The notes under the pieces are model-generated. The model ran no database searches. It had not been told where the DNA came from and worked only from the letters and a program-made list of their open reading frames with translations. Below are positions 35,949 through 43,931 of a stretch of 64,000 nucleotides of DNA, in pieces. How positions within the stretch are numbered: the first letter of the stretch is position 1; each line of letters opens with the position of its first letter. Location of the stretch: assembly GCA_964609025.1 (NCBI GenBank), contig CAZSQM010000007.1:1-64000 (forward strand). The letters are read 5' to 3'. A program made the translations under genes and the position numbers. Source of the DNA: SIG307 sp964609025 (GTDB lineage: Bacteria; Bacillota; Clostridia; Lachnospirales; Lachnospiraceae).

Positions 35949-38561
35949 TTAATCGCCTCCCTCTTTTTCCGCATTACCGAAGACCCGCGTAAAACAATCC
36001 GCCGCCCTTTGATATTCCGTCGAAAGCAGACCAAACTTATCCAACAGAAAAGCAAGATTTCCCTCTTTTCCCATTTGCTCCTGCTCGTATGCAATTTCCG
36101 CAAGTAACGATACTCCGAGCATTTTCGCATCGCCCTTTATGGCATGTACCAGAATTGTATAAGACGGTGCGTCCTCCGCCCGGATATACTCATGCAATTT
36201 TCTCAGCCGCTCTTCGCGCAGGGAAGAAAACAGCTCTGCCGCCTTCCGGTACATCTCCTCATTCCCGTCAAAATGCTCTAAACTTCCCGCCATATCTATC
36301 TGCTCCGCGGCGAGAATCCCTTTCGCCTCCTCCGGCCGGATTTCCGCCTGCTGCCCGGCTCTTGCACTGTATTCGTCCGGATGAAGTTCTCTTTTTAATA
36401 CCAGTTCCTGCGGCAGATACTTTAACAACATGTTTTCCAGCACCGTACCGCTGATCGGTTTGCTGAGGTAATCATCAAAACCGCTGTTCAAATAAAACTC
36501 TTTTACTCCGGCAACCGCATTTGCCGTCAGCACAATCACAACGGAAGTCGCACACGCACCGTTCTGCTTCTTTAAACGCTGCAAGGTTTCGACACCGTCC
36601 ATTTCCGGCATCATATGATCCAACAGGATAATATCATAATGGGTATTCTCCGTTTTCCGCAGACATTCCAACCCGCCTGCCGCCTCGTCAAGCTGAAGCA
36701 GCGTCCGCTTTAACAGTCCCTTTACCACAACCCGGTTCATTACGTTATCGTCCACTACCAGCACCTTTGCCTCCGGGGCGGTAAACGTAATGTGGGAGGC
36801 TTCCCTTTTTGCCTCCTCCGGCGGGAAAACATAGTTCCCGACCGGTGCCGCGTTCACTATTTTCTGCGGAAGCCGTACCTTAAACTCCGAACCGATTCCG
36901 TATTCGCTCTCCACGGAAACGGTACCGTGCATCATTTCAAGAAGCTGTGCCGTAATACTCATTCCGAGACCGGTGCCCTCAATCCGGCTGTTCCGCTTTG
37001 TATCCAGACGTCTGAATTTTTCAAAAATTAATTTCAAATCTTCCTTACGGATTCCGATGCCGCTATCCCGTACCGATACAATCAGCTCCGCCCGGTTTTC
37101 GTCGAGCAGCTCCCATTCCGCGTTCAGCCAGATGCCTCCCCGCTCCGTATACTTTACCGCATTGCTCAAAATATTGCTCAAAATCTGCCGGATTCGGATT
37201 TCATCGCCAAACAGCACCGCCGGAATATCCTCCGCAATATTAACCCGGAAATCCAGTCCTTTTTCTTCCGCCTTAACGGAAAACGTGGCGACAACATCAT
37301 GAAACAGTGACGCAACGCTGTACTCCGCCTCTCTGATTTCCATCTTGCCGGATTCGATTTTGGAAAAATCAAGCAAATCATTGATGAGTGCCATCAGCGT
37401 CCGCCCCTCCGTCTTGATATTCTCGGCATACTCCAAAATATTGAAATCCCTTGCTTCCCGGAGGATCAACTCATCCATTCCGAGAATCGTGTTAATCGGG
37501 GTTCGTATTTCATGGGACATATTCGCAAGGAAATTGCTCTTGGCATTGTTTGCCGCAAGCGCGGCATCCCGCAGTTCCTTTAACTGCTTCTCTTTTTCCT
37601 TGGACTGTGTGATATCGATAAAGCAAAGGGTGTTTCCCTTGACGTGGTCTCCCTCATATACTTCGGACTCCGTCACCGAATAACAGCGTTCGCCGATACA
37701 AAACTCCCCCTCCTCCGTCGGAACGAGCATGCGCAGGACCTCGGAAATCCTCTTTAAGCGGCTCGGCTTAAAAATCTCCCGCACGCTCGCATTGGTATAC
37801 ACGATATTTCCTTCCTCGTCGCATACCAAAATCCCTTCTTCCATCGTTTCGAGCACTTCGTTTTTCGCATTTTCCGCCACATCGAAAATCCGGAAGAAAT
37901 AAATAATCAGCACAAAACAGCAGTCCGTACAAAACAGTCCGAAGGGAATAAAATCATAATCCTGAACCGGCTTTGCAAAACGCACCGACCAGAAAAACAG
38001 CGGCATCGTTACCGCAATTCCCAGAAATAAATACTTCTTATAATTTTCCTTCCACTTTGCGTCCCGAATCCATGCCACGGCAATTACGCCGATACAGACT
38101 GCCATAGAAATCAGCGTAAGCGCGGTATGTATCACATAAATCATCCCGATTTCCATATGCAGAACCGAAAAATGCTCCCGCACCTCCAAAGAACAGGTTT
38201 TGTAATGCAGATGGTGCAACGGATTGGTAACCACAAAGGTACAGGTTACGATAAAGGCGGAAATATACAGCCCCTTAAGCCACGGTCTGATTTTCATCTG
38301 AAACAATTCGCAGGTAAAAAACAACGCTGCAGCGGTTGCGGCGCTCTGCGTAATATACTCGAACCGTACCGCCATTAACGCCTCTTCGATAACCGCGCTC
38401 TTAATCTCAAGCAGATACGCAAGTTCATTCACAAATACCGCTATCGAATACAATAAAAGATAACTGCATAAAAGAGAATGTCTCTGATGCACTACAAATA
38501 TAATAAAGAAAAAGGAAAGAATCACTGCTAAAGATTGAAAACAGATTACTAAAATATCCAT
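35949..38561 (-). CDS. Hybrid sensor kinase: 7TM, PAS, HisKA, HATPase, receiver, HPt
   Basis: 870 aa. Seven membrane helices (about 4-225, histidine kinase 7TM type), a PAS domain (about 235-320), a dimerisation domain with H350 (NMSHEIRTPIN), an ATPase domain (about 440-565), a receiver with D648 (IILLDHMMPEMDG) and an HPt domain with H806 (VHAIKGDAKMLG). All phosphorelay residues are intact. The signal is unknown. I start at the ATG at 38561 rather than the TTG just before it. A good promoter lies at 38635-38663. Confidence 0.92.
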   Translation of the reverse strand: MDILVICFQSLAVILSFFFIIFVVHQRHSLLCSYLLLYSIAVFVNELAYLLEIKSAVIEEALMAVRFEYITQSAATAAALFFTCELFQMKIRPWLKGLYISAFIVTCTFVVTNPLHHLHYKTCSLEVREHFSVLHMEIGMIYVIHTALTLISMAVCIGVIAVAWIRDAKWKENYKKYLFLGIAVTMPLFFWSVRFAKPVQDYDFIPFGLFCTDCCFVLIIYFFRIFDVAENAKNEVLETMEEGILVCDEEGNIVYTNASVREIFKPSRLKRISEVLRMLVPTEEGEFCIGERCYSVTESEVYEGDHVKGNTLCFIDITQSKEKEKQLKELRDAALAANNAKSNFLANMSHEIRTPINTILGMDELILREARDFNILEYAENIKTEGRTLMALINDLLDFSKIESGKMEIREAEYSVASLFHDVVATFSVKAEEKGLDFRVNIAEDIPAVLFGDEIRIRQILSNILSNAVKYTERGGIWLNAEWELLDENRAELIVSVRDSGIGIRKEDLKLIFEKFRRLDTKRNSRIEGTGLGMSITAQLLEMMHGTVSVESEYGIGSEFKVRLPQKIVNAAPVGNYVFPPEEAKREASHITFTAPEAKVLVVDDNVMNRVVVKGLLKRTLLQLDEAAGGLECLRKTENTHYDIILLDHMMPEMDGVETLQRLKKQNGACATSVVIVLTANAVAGVKEFYLNSGFDDYLSKPISGTVLENMLLKYLPQELVLKRELHPDEYSARAGQQAEIRPEEAKGILAAEQIDMAGSLEHFDGNEEMYRKAAELFSSLREERLRKLHEYIRAEDAPSYTILVHAIKGDAKMLGVSLLAEIAYEQEQMGKEGNLAFLLDKFGLLSTEYQRAADCFTRVFGNAEKEGGD

Positions 38562-38634
38562 CAAGTCACCTTCCCCTTCTTTATCGTCTGACGTTTTCTA
38601 CGCTGCTGCCTCACTTTGTGCAGCCTTATGGTAT

Positions 38635-38663
38635 AGTTTACCACTATTCCCTCTATTTTTCAA
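38635..38663 (-). promoter_or_regulatory. Promoter of the phosphorelay operon
   Basis: Minus strand TTGAAA (38658-38663), a 17-base spacer and TAAACT (38635-38640). Confidence 0.6.
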
Positions 38664-38683
38664 TCTTTTCCTGCGATAAAGAC

Positions 38684-38742
38684 AGAAAAAACAAAAAAAG
38701 CAGAGAATACCGTAACTTTTTAGCCAATTACGATATCCTCTG
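38684..38742 (-). terminator. Terminator of guaB
   Basis: Minus strand: a 15-bp stem (38728-38742 with 38701-38715, two G.U pairs) and then CTTTTTTTGTTTTTT. Confidence 0.9.
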
Positions 38743-38813
38743 TTTTGAACCTGATATTCACCGGACCTTGAACGAATCAGCGTTTCTCTGCGCCTCTCGC
38801 TGCACCCGGATGC

Positions 38814-40271
38814 TTATTTATCGTCAATACTGTAATTCGGTGCTTCCTTGGTAATGTGAATGTCGTGCGGATGACTTTCCTTTAAGGAAGCTGCGGAAAT
38901 CTTCACAAAACGACCGGTACGCTGTAAGGTTTCGATATCCTTTGCACCGCAGTAGCCCATACCGGAACGAAGACCGCCCAGCAGCTGGAATACGGTGTCT
39001 TCTGCCATTCCCTTGTATGCCACACGTCCTTCAACACCTTCCGGAACAAGCTTCTTTGCATCTGCCTGGAAGTAACGATCCTTGCTGCCGTTTTCCATTG
39101 CCGCAATGGAACCCATGCCGCGGTATACCTTGTACTTACGTCCCTGATAAAGCTCAAAGGTTCCCGGGCTCTCGTCACAGCCCGCAAAGATACTGCCCAT
39201 CATACATACATTCGCACCGGCTGCAATGGCCTTTGTTAAATCGCCGGAATACTTGATACCTCCGTCTGCGATAATCGGAATATCATACTTCTTTGCCGCT
39301 TCGTAGGCGTTCATAATTGCCGTAATCTGCGGAACACCGATACCGGCTACCACACGGGTCGTACAAATAGACCCCGGACCGATACCGACCTTTACACAGT
39401 CTACGCCTGCCTTAATCAAATCTTCGGTTGCTTCTCCGGTTGCTACGTTACCTGCAATAATCTGGAGATTCGGATATGCGTCGTGTACCATCTGCACGCA
39501 GCGGAGCACGTTTGCGGAATGCCCGTGGGCGGAGTCGATGACAATCGCATCTACCTTCGCCTTTACCAGAGCGTCTACACGCTCTAAGATATTGGCGGTT
39601 ACGCCGACACCTGCCGCACAAAAAAGTCTGCCCTGTGCATCCTTCGCGGAAAGCGGATATTTAATCTGCTTTTCAATATCCTTAATCGTAATCAGACCCT
39701 TTAAGTTGCCCTCCGCGTCTACAATCGGAAGCTTTTCCTTTCTTGCCTGACCGAGAATCTTCTTTGCCTCTTCCAGGGTCACGCCCTCTCTTGCCGTCAC
39801 AAGGCCTTCGGAGGTCATGCTCTCCTTAATCTTCTTGGAAAAATCGGTTTCAAACTTCAAATCACGGTTGGTAATAATACCGACTAACTTCCTGCCCTCC
39901 GTAATCGGCACACCGGAAATACGGTACTTTGCCATCAGCTCGTCCGCATCATGAAGCGTATGCTCCGGGGACAGAGAAAACGGATCCGTAATAACACCAT
40001 TCTCGGAACGCTTTACTTTATCTACCTCTTCTGCCTGTGCCTCAATACTCATATTTTTATGAATTACACCAATACCGCCCTGCCTTGCCATCGCAATTGC
40101 CATGCGGTGCTCCGTAACCGTATCCATACCTGCGCTCATCAATGGAATGTTTAGCTTAATGCTCTTTGTCAGGTACGTCGTAAGATCCACCTGATTTGGA
40201 ATTACTTCCGAATAAGCCGGTACCAGTAACACATCATCAAAGGTAATACCGTCGCCGATAATCATGCCCAT
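38814..40271 (-). CDS. guaB: IMP dehydrogenase
   Basis: Oxidises IMP to XMP with NAD+, the first committed step to GMP. At 485 aa it is full length. TFDDVLLVP starts the barrel, and two CBS domains interrupt it at about 95-205. The active-site loop GPGSICTTR carries the catalytic Cys and GMGSIAAM follows. The C-terminal MGYCGAKDIETLQ is conserved. It has its own consensus promoter and its own terminator, so it is a single-gene unit. No purine riboswitch is visible in the short leader. Confidence 0.96.
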   Translation of the reverse strand: MGMIIGDGITFDDVLLVPAYSEVIPNQVDLTTYLTKSIKLNIPLMSAGMDTVTEHRMAIAMARQGGIGVIHKNMSIEAQAEEVDKVKRSENGVITDPFSLSPEHTLHDADELMAKYRISGVPITEGRKLVGIITNRDLKFETDFSKKIKESMTSEGLVTAREGVTLEEAKKILGQARKEKLPIVDAEGNLKGLITIKDIEKQIKYPLSAKDAQGRLFCAAGVGVTANILERVDALVKAKVDAIVIDSAHGHSANVLRCVQMVHDAYPNLQIIAGNVATGEATEDLIKAGVDCVKVGIGPGSICTTRVVAGIGVPQITAIMNAYEAAKKYDIPIIADGGIKYSGDLTKAIAAGANVCMMGSIFAGCDESPGTFELYQGRKYKVYRGMGSIAAMENGSKDRYFQADAKKLVPEGVEGRVAYKGMAEDTVFQLLGGLRSGMGYCGAKDIETLQRTGRFVKISAASLKESHPHDIHITKEAPNYSIDDK

Positions 40272-40331
40272 TTCTCTAATCCTCTCTTTCCGTAAATGTA
40301 ATTTTCACCGCCGTGCGGTGGTGTTCTGTAT

Positions 40332-40360
40332 AGTATACTTTTTTTCCAAACGCTTGTCAA
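40332..40360 (-). promoter_or_regulatory. Promoter of guaB
   Basis: Minus strand TTGACA (40355-40360), a 17-base spacer and TATACT (40332-40337). It begins seven bases from the terminator of the upstream ABC operon, a very tight packing. Confidence 0.85.
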
Positions 40361-40366
40361 GCAAAA

Positions 40367-40407
40367 AATTCGTGCAGGAGAGCGCAAAGCGCTTGCCTGC
40401 ACGAATT
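40367..40407. terminator. Bidirectional terminator of the TrpXYZ-type ABC operon
   Basis: A perfect 12-bp stem AATTCGTGCAGG (40367-40378) with CCTGCACGAATT (40396-40407), flanked by A- and T-tracts. On the minus strand TTTTTTGC follows. Confidence 0.9.
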
Positions 40408-40408
40408 T

Positions 40409-41206
40409 TTATTTACTTAACAGTGCCCTGTCGTTTGCGAACTCGGAACCGCTCGCTTTGGTGAATTCCTCCAACAGTTCCTCTACCGTAAGCCTTTTCT
40501 TTTCCTCGCCGCGGATATCCAGAATCACCTGACCCTCATGCATCATAATCAGACGATTGCCGTGGGCAATGGCATCCTTCATATTGTGAGTTACCATCAT
40601 GGCGGTAAGCTGTCCCTCCTCGACAAACTTATCGGACAGCGCAAGTACCGTTGCCGCCGTCTTCGGGTCAAGTGCCGCCGTATGCTCGTCCAAAAGCAAA
40701 AGCTTCGGTTTCTTCATGGCTGCCATTAACAGGGTCAACGCCTGCCGCTGACCGCCGGAAAGCAGACCGACCTTTGTGGACAGACGATTTTCCAGACCGA
40801 GTCCCAGAGGTTTTAACATCTCACGGAACTCCTCCCGCTCCTTTTTCGTAATCGCCCAGCGGAGGGTGCGCGGCTGTCCGCGTCTTGCCGCCAGCGCAAG
40901 GTTTTCCTCAATCCACATATCCGCCGCCGTTCCCATCATCGGGTCCTGGAAGACACGCCCCAGATACTTTGCTCTTTTATGCTCCGGGAGATTGGTTACG
41001 TCAATGCCATCCACCAGAATCTGTCCCGCATCCGCCGTAAAAACTCCGGCAATCATATTCAAAAGGGTAGACTTTCCTGCTCCGTTTCCGCCGATGACCG
41101 TAACAAAATCTCCGTCCTCAAGCACCAGATTAACGCCGTTTAACGCCCGCTTTTCATTGATGGTTCCCGGATGAAAGGTCTTATAAACATTTCTAATTTC
41201 CAGCAT
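40409..41206 (-). CDS. ABC importer ATPase (TrpY/TrpZ-type system)
   Basis: 265 aa. Walker A GGNGAGKST, signature LSGGQRQALT, Walker B LLLLDEHTAALDP (His where most have Pro) and the switch His in VTHNM. It works with the permease and the lipoprotein encoded upstream. Relatives in streptococci import tryptophan; the substrate here is not shown by the sequence. I start at the ATG at 41206 (GGAGG nine bases upstream), which overlaps the permease gene by 14 bases. Confidence 0.88.
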   Translation of the reverse strand: MLEIRNVYKTFHPGTINEKRALNGVNLVLEDGDFVTVIGGNGAGKSTLLNMIAGVFTADAGQILVDGIDVTNLPEHKRAKYLGRVFQDPMMGTAADMWIEENLALAARRGQPRTLRWAITKKEREEFREMLKPLGLGLENRLSTKVGLLSGGQRQALTLLMAAMKKPKLLLLDEHTAALDPKTAATVLALSDKFVEEGQLTAMMVTHNMKDAIAHGNRLIMMHEGQVILDIRGEEKKRLTVEELLEEFTKASGSEFANDRALLSK

Positions 41207-42107
41207 TCTTCGTTGCCTCCCTTCTGCCGCGGTTCTTCTGCTGCAGCTGCTTCTTCCAGTACGGAACACCTAAGAATACCGCAACCACCAGCGCCGAGAA
41301 CAACTTCATGTCGTTTGCGTTCAGACCAAGACTAAGTACAAGGGTAATGACTATATAGTAAATAATGCCGCCGCCGATGACGCCAAGCAGACGAAGTGCA
41401 AAGTTTTTAAAAATCTTTCCGAATACAACCTCGCCGATAATGACTGCCGCAAGACCGATGACAATGGCGCCGCGTCCCATATTGATATCGGCAAAGCCCT
41501 GATACTGCGAAAGCAAAGCGCCCGACAATGCCACAATCCCGTTGGAAATCATCAGTCCGAGCATTTTATTCCGCTCCGTATTTATCCCGTTTGCCCGGGC
41601 CATTGCCTGATTGCAGCCGGTTGCCCGCAGGGAATGTCCCAATTCCGTTCCGAAGAACCAATATAATATTACAATCAGAACAACCGCAAAAACTCCCGCT
41701 ACGAGAATGGACTTCGGAATTTCCCGCAGGGAAAGCAACAGATTATACTTCATCACGGACAACGGCTTATTCGCCAGACCGCCCATAATCCTGAGGTTTA
41801 CGGAGTACAGGGCAAGCTGTGTCAAAATTCCGGCAAGGATTGCGGGAATTCCGAATTTCGTATGAAAAATACCGGTTATCAGACCGGCAAGACTGCCTGC
41901 AACAAAAGCAAGCAGCATGGAAACGCCGATATTCATTCCGCTCGTCATGCAGACTACCATAACCGCGCCGCCCGTACCGAACGTACCGTCTACCGTTAAA
42001 TCCGCAACATCCAGAATTTTGTAGGTAATATAAACTCCAATTGCCATAATGCCCCAGATAATTCCCTGGGCTGCCGCTCCCGGAAGGGAGGATATAAATG
42101 CACTCAT
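41193..42107 (-). CDS. ABC importer permease (TrpY-type)
   Basis: 304 aa with about eight membrane helices, of the branched-chain/ribose type. DVADLTVDGTFGTGGA near the N-terminus, a Gly-rich membrane helix, and LRATGCNQAMARANGIN, which forms the coupling loop to the ATPase, are diagnostic. The start at 42107 (AGGAAGG upstream) is chosen over a longer reading that crosses a strong hairpin (42135-42185). It lies 101 bp downstream of the binding-protein gene. Confidence 0.88.
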   Translation of the reverse strand: MSAFISSLPGAAAQGIIWGIMAIGVYITYKILDVADLTVDGTFGTGGAVMVVCMTSGMNIGVSMLLAFVAGSLAGLITGIFHTKFGIPAILAGILTQLALYSVNLRIMGGLANKPLSVMKYNLLLSLREIPKSILVAGVFAVVLIVILYWFFGTELGHSLRATGCNQAMARANGINTERNKMLGLMISNGIVALSGALLSQYQGFADINMGRGAIVIGLAAVIIGEVVFGKIFKNFALRLLGVIGGGIIYYIVITLVLSLGLNANDMKLFSALVVAVFLGVPYWKKQLQQKNRGRREATKNAGN

Positions 42108-42134
42108 TCGATACCTTCCTCTCAAAACACAGTA

Positions 42135-42185
42135 ACAGCACCACGTTTCGTTCTCCGTAAGGGAACACCTCTTTCGTGGTGCTGT
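42135..42185 (-). other. Intra-operon hairpin between binding-protein and permease genes
   Basis: A perfect 11-bp stem ACAGCACCACG (42135-42145) with CGTGGTGCTGT (42175-42185) without a U-tract directly after it. Such hairpins after a binding-protein gene usually protect the 3' end of its mRNA or act as partial terminators, giving more binding protein than permease. Confidence 0.6.
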
Positions 42186-42208
42186 ACTTTTATTCACTGT
42201 TTTACAGA

Positions 42209-43180
42209 CTACTCTGTTGCTATCTCTACCGCTTCATAATCCTCCGGAACTGTCACTCCGAGCGCAGAACAGCGTTCTGCAACATACTGCTTTGTCAGTT
42301 CCGTTGCATAACCGATTTCCATCTCTGCCGGCTTTTTGCCGTTCACCAGAATCTCATAGGCCTGCTCGCCTGCCGCATAACCGATGCTGTAATAATCGAT
42401 GGAAAGCGTTGCCACGCCGCAACCCTGACAAATTCCGGCCTCTCCCGCAACAATCGGAACACCTGCCGGTCCTGCAACGCCGTCTACAATACCGGTGCTG
42501 GAGGCCATCATATTATCCGTCGGGATGTAAATGACATCACTTGCCGCACATGCCGCCGAGGTAACCATTGCCACATCGTTCGTATCGGAGCAGGTGAACT
42601 CCTGGGACTCGATTCCGAGCGCCGTCAGATACTCTGCAATCTTTACTGCCTGATACTTGGAATTTGCTTCTGCGGAACAATACAGAATTCCGACCTTCTT
42701 TGCATCCGGGAACAGTTCCTTAATCATGTTCGCCTGTTCGTCAAGCGGAGCCAGATCACAGGTACCGGTTACATTCACACCGGTCTTTCCGGTCCAGTCA
42801 TCAATATCCAACGCCGTTGCATAATCCGTAATGGAGGTAGCAACAATCGGGATATCCGCCGTAGCTGCAAATGCAGACTGTAACGACGGCGTAGCATTTG
42901 CCATAATCAAATCTACCTTATCCGCAACGAACTGAGTTACAATCGTACCACAGGTTGCAGTGTCGCCTGATGCATTCTTTAAGTCAAATGTAACCTTATC
43001 CCCGAGTTTTTCCGTCAGTGCATCCTGAAAGCCCTGTGTTGCCGCGTCTAACGCCGCATGCTGTACTAACTGGCAGATGCCCACCTTATATACCTTGTCC
43101 TCTTTCTTGCCGCAGCCGGCCAAACCGGCAGTCACGGTCGTGCAGGCAAGCACAAGTGCAAGTATTTTCTTTCCTTTCAT
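42209..43180 (-). CDS. ABC substrate-binding lipoprotein (ABC_sub_bind/TrpX type)
   Basis: 323 aa. The lipoprotein signal with lipobox LAGC (Cys23) is followed by the binding-protein fold of the ABC_sub_bind family: YKVGICQLVQHAALD, ADKVDLIMANATPSLQ and IPTDNMMASSTG. It captures the substrate outside the cell. Streptococcal relatives bind tryptophan; the ligand here is uncertain. The start at 43180 has AGGAGG nine bases upstream. A leader of about 60 bases follows the promoter, with no T-box or riboswitch in it. Confidence 0.88.
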   Translation of the reverse strand: MKGKKILALVLACTTVTAGLAGCGKKEDKVYKVGICQLVQHAALDAATQGFQDALTEKLGDKVTFDLKNASGDTATCGTIVTQFVADKVDLIMANATPSLQSAFAATADIPIVATSITDYATALDIDDWTGKTGVNVTGTCDLAPLDEQANMIKELFPDAKKVGILYCSAEANSKYQAVKIAEYLTALGIESQEFTCSDTNDVAMVTSAACAASDVIYIPTDNMMASSTGIVDGVAGPAGVPIVAGEAGICQGCGVATLSIDYYSIGYAAGEQAYEILVNGKKPAEMEIGYATELTKQYVAERCSALGVTVPEDYEAVEIATE

Positions 43181-43248
43181 CTCTTGATTCCTCCTGTAAA
43201 AAACTTCCGCAGGCATGCTCCTCTGTTTCATCATTTCCTGCTTCCGTT

Positions 43249-43277
43249 ACTATAACACTTTAAACGGATGAAGTCAA
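43249..43277 (-). promoter_or_regulatory. Promoter of the TrpXYZ-type ABC operon
   Basis: Minus strand TTGACT (43272-43277), a 17-base spacer and TATAGT (43249-43254). Confidence 0.7.
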
Positions 43278-43342
43278 GTGTTTTTTCAAAAATAAGGGGC
43301 GGTTCTATGCAGACACACTCTCAAACTCTATTTTTCCTACGA

Positions 43343-43846
43343 CTAATATTCCGATACCTTACGCGGCGCCTTTTGCTTAATGTAAGAAATCATCTTTTCA
43401 TTCGGCTCGAAATAAATCAAAGTCTGCTTCTCCCCGGCGCACTCCACAATGCCGAATACCGGGTGAGTCTTGTCCAGTGATGAAAAATTTAACACCTTGG
43501 AAGCACTCTGCTTGTACGCATCCAGAGCATGAGAGTTGGCGGGTGCCATAATCGTGACGTTTTCAAAATCCAGACGGTATAAATGCTTTCTCTTTTCTCC
43601 CGCCATAATTTTATCGAAATCCAACTGCCCGTCACAGAAAATATACTCATACACAACAGAAAGGCGCGGCAGAAAAGTAAATGCGCATACGCCTCCGATG
43701 ATTCCGAGTAAAATTAACATCATATTTAATCCAAGCACACCTACAACAAGCAGTGCAAGCACCACAGCAATGACCGCGAACTTAATCATCGTATCCTTCG
43801 TTGTTACCTTCTTTTTTACATTTGCTTCCGTGTACAAATTATTCAT
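43343..43846 (-). CDS. Small membrane protein downstream of groEL (possibly DUF6106)
   Basis: 167 aa. A short polar N-terminus, two adjacent membrane helices (about 20-60, rich in Leu, Val and Gly) and a cytoplasmic alpha/beta domain (YEYIFCDGQLDFDKIMAGEKRKHLYRLDF and later LIYFEPNEKMISYIKQ). I think it belongs to the DUF6106 group, from memory and with low certainty. It is 85 bp after groEL on the same strand, separated by a hairpin. The start at 43846 has GGAAAGG upstream; a longer reading would run through that hairpin. Confidence 0.7.
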   Translation of the reverse strand: MNNLYTEANVKKKVTTKDTMIKFAVIAVVLALLVVGVLGLNMMLILLGIIGGVCAFTFLPRLSVVYEYIFCDGQLDFDKIMAGEKRKHLYRLDFENVTIMAPANSHALDAYKQSASKVLNFSSLDKTHPVFGIVECAGEKQTLIYFEPNEKMISYIKQKAPRKVSEY

Positions 43847-43879
43847 CTGTTCTACCTTTCCGTCTGAAATACGCAGGAT

Positions 43880-43906
43880 ACCCCGGAGGCACTGTGCCCC
43901 CGAGGT
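43880..43906 (-). terminator. Hairpin after groEL
   Basis: Minus strand ACCTCGGGGGCAC with GTGCCTCCGGGGT, 13 pairs including two G.U, followed by ATCCTGCGTATTTC. It has no real U-tract, so it may only reduce read-through into the small membrane protein gene. Confidence 0.55.
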
Positions 43907-43931
43907 TCTCTGCAAAATTAAACTCTGTTTT

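Noticed and set aside
40272..40360. Purine riboswitch upstream of guaB
   Set aside because: The leader between the promoter and the start codon is about 55 bases, with no aptamer-like folding.
43181..43248. T-box or tryptophan attenuator before the TrpXYZ-type operon
   Set aside because: The leader is only about 60 bases and has neither a T-box sequence nor paired hairpins.
43871..43906. GCAGGATA next to the groEL hairpin as a fourth member of the structured family
   Set aside because: The 10-base match ACGCAGGATA to the element at 121-130 is real, but the hairpin pairs well only on the minus strand (G.U), the opposite of copies A and B, so it is more likely a plain groEL hairpin.
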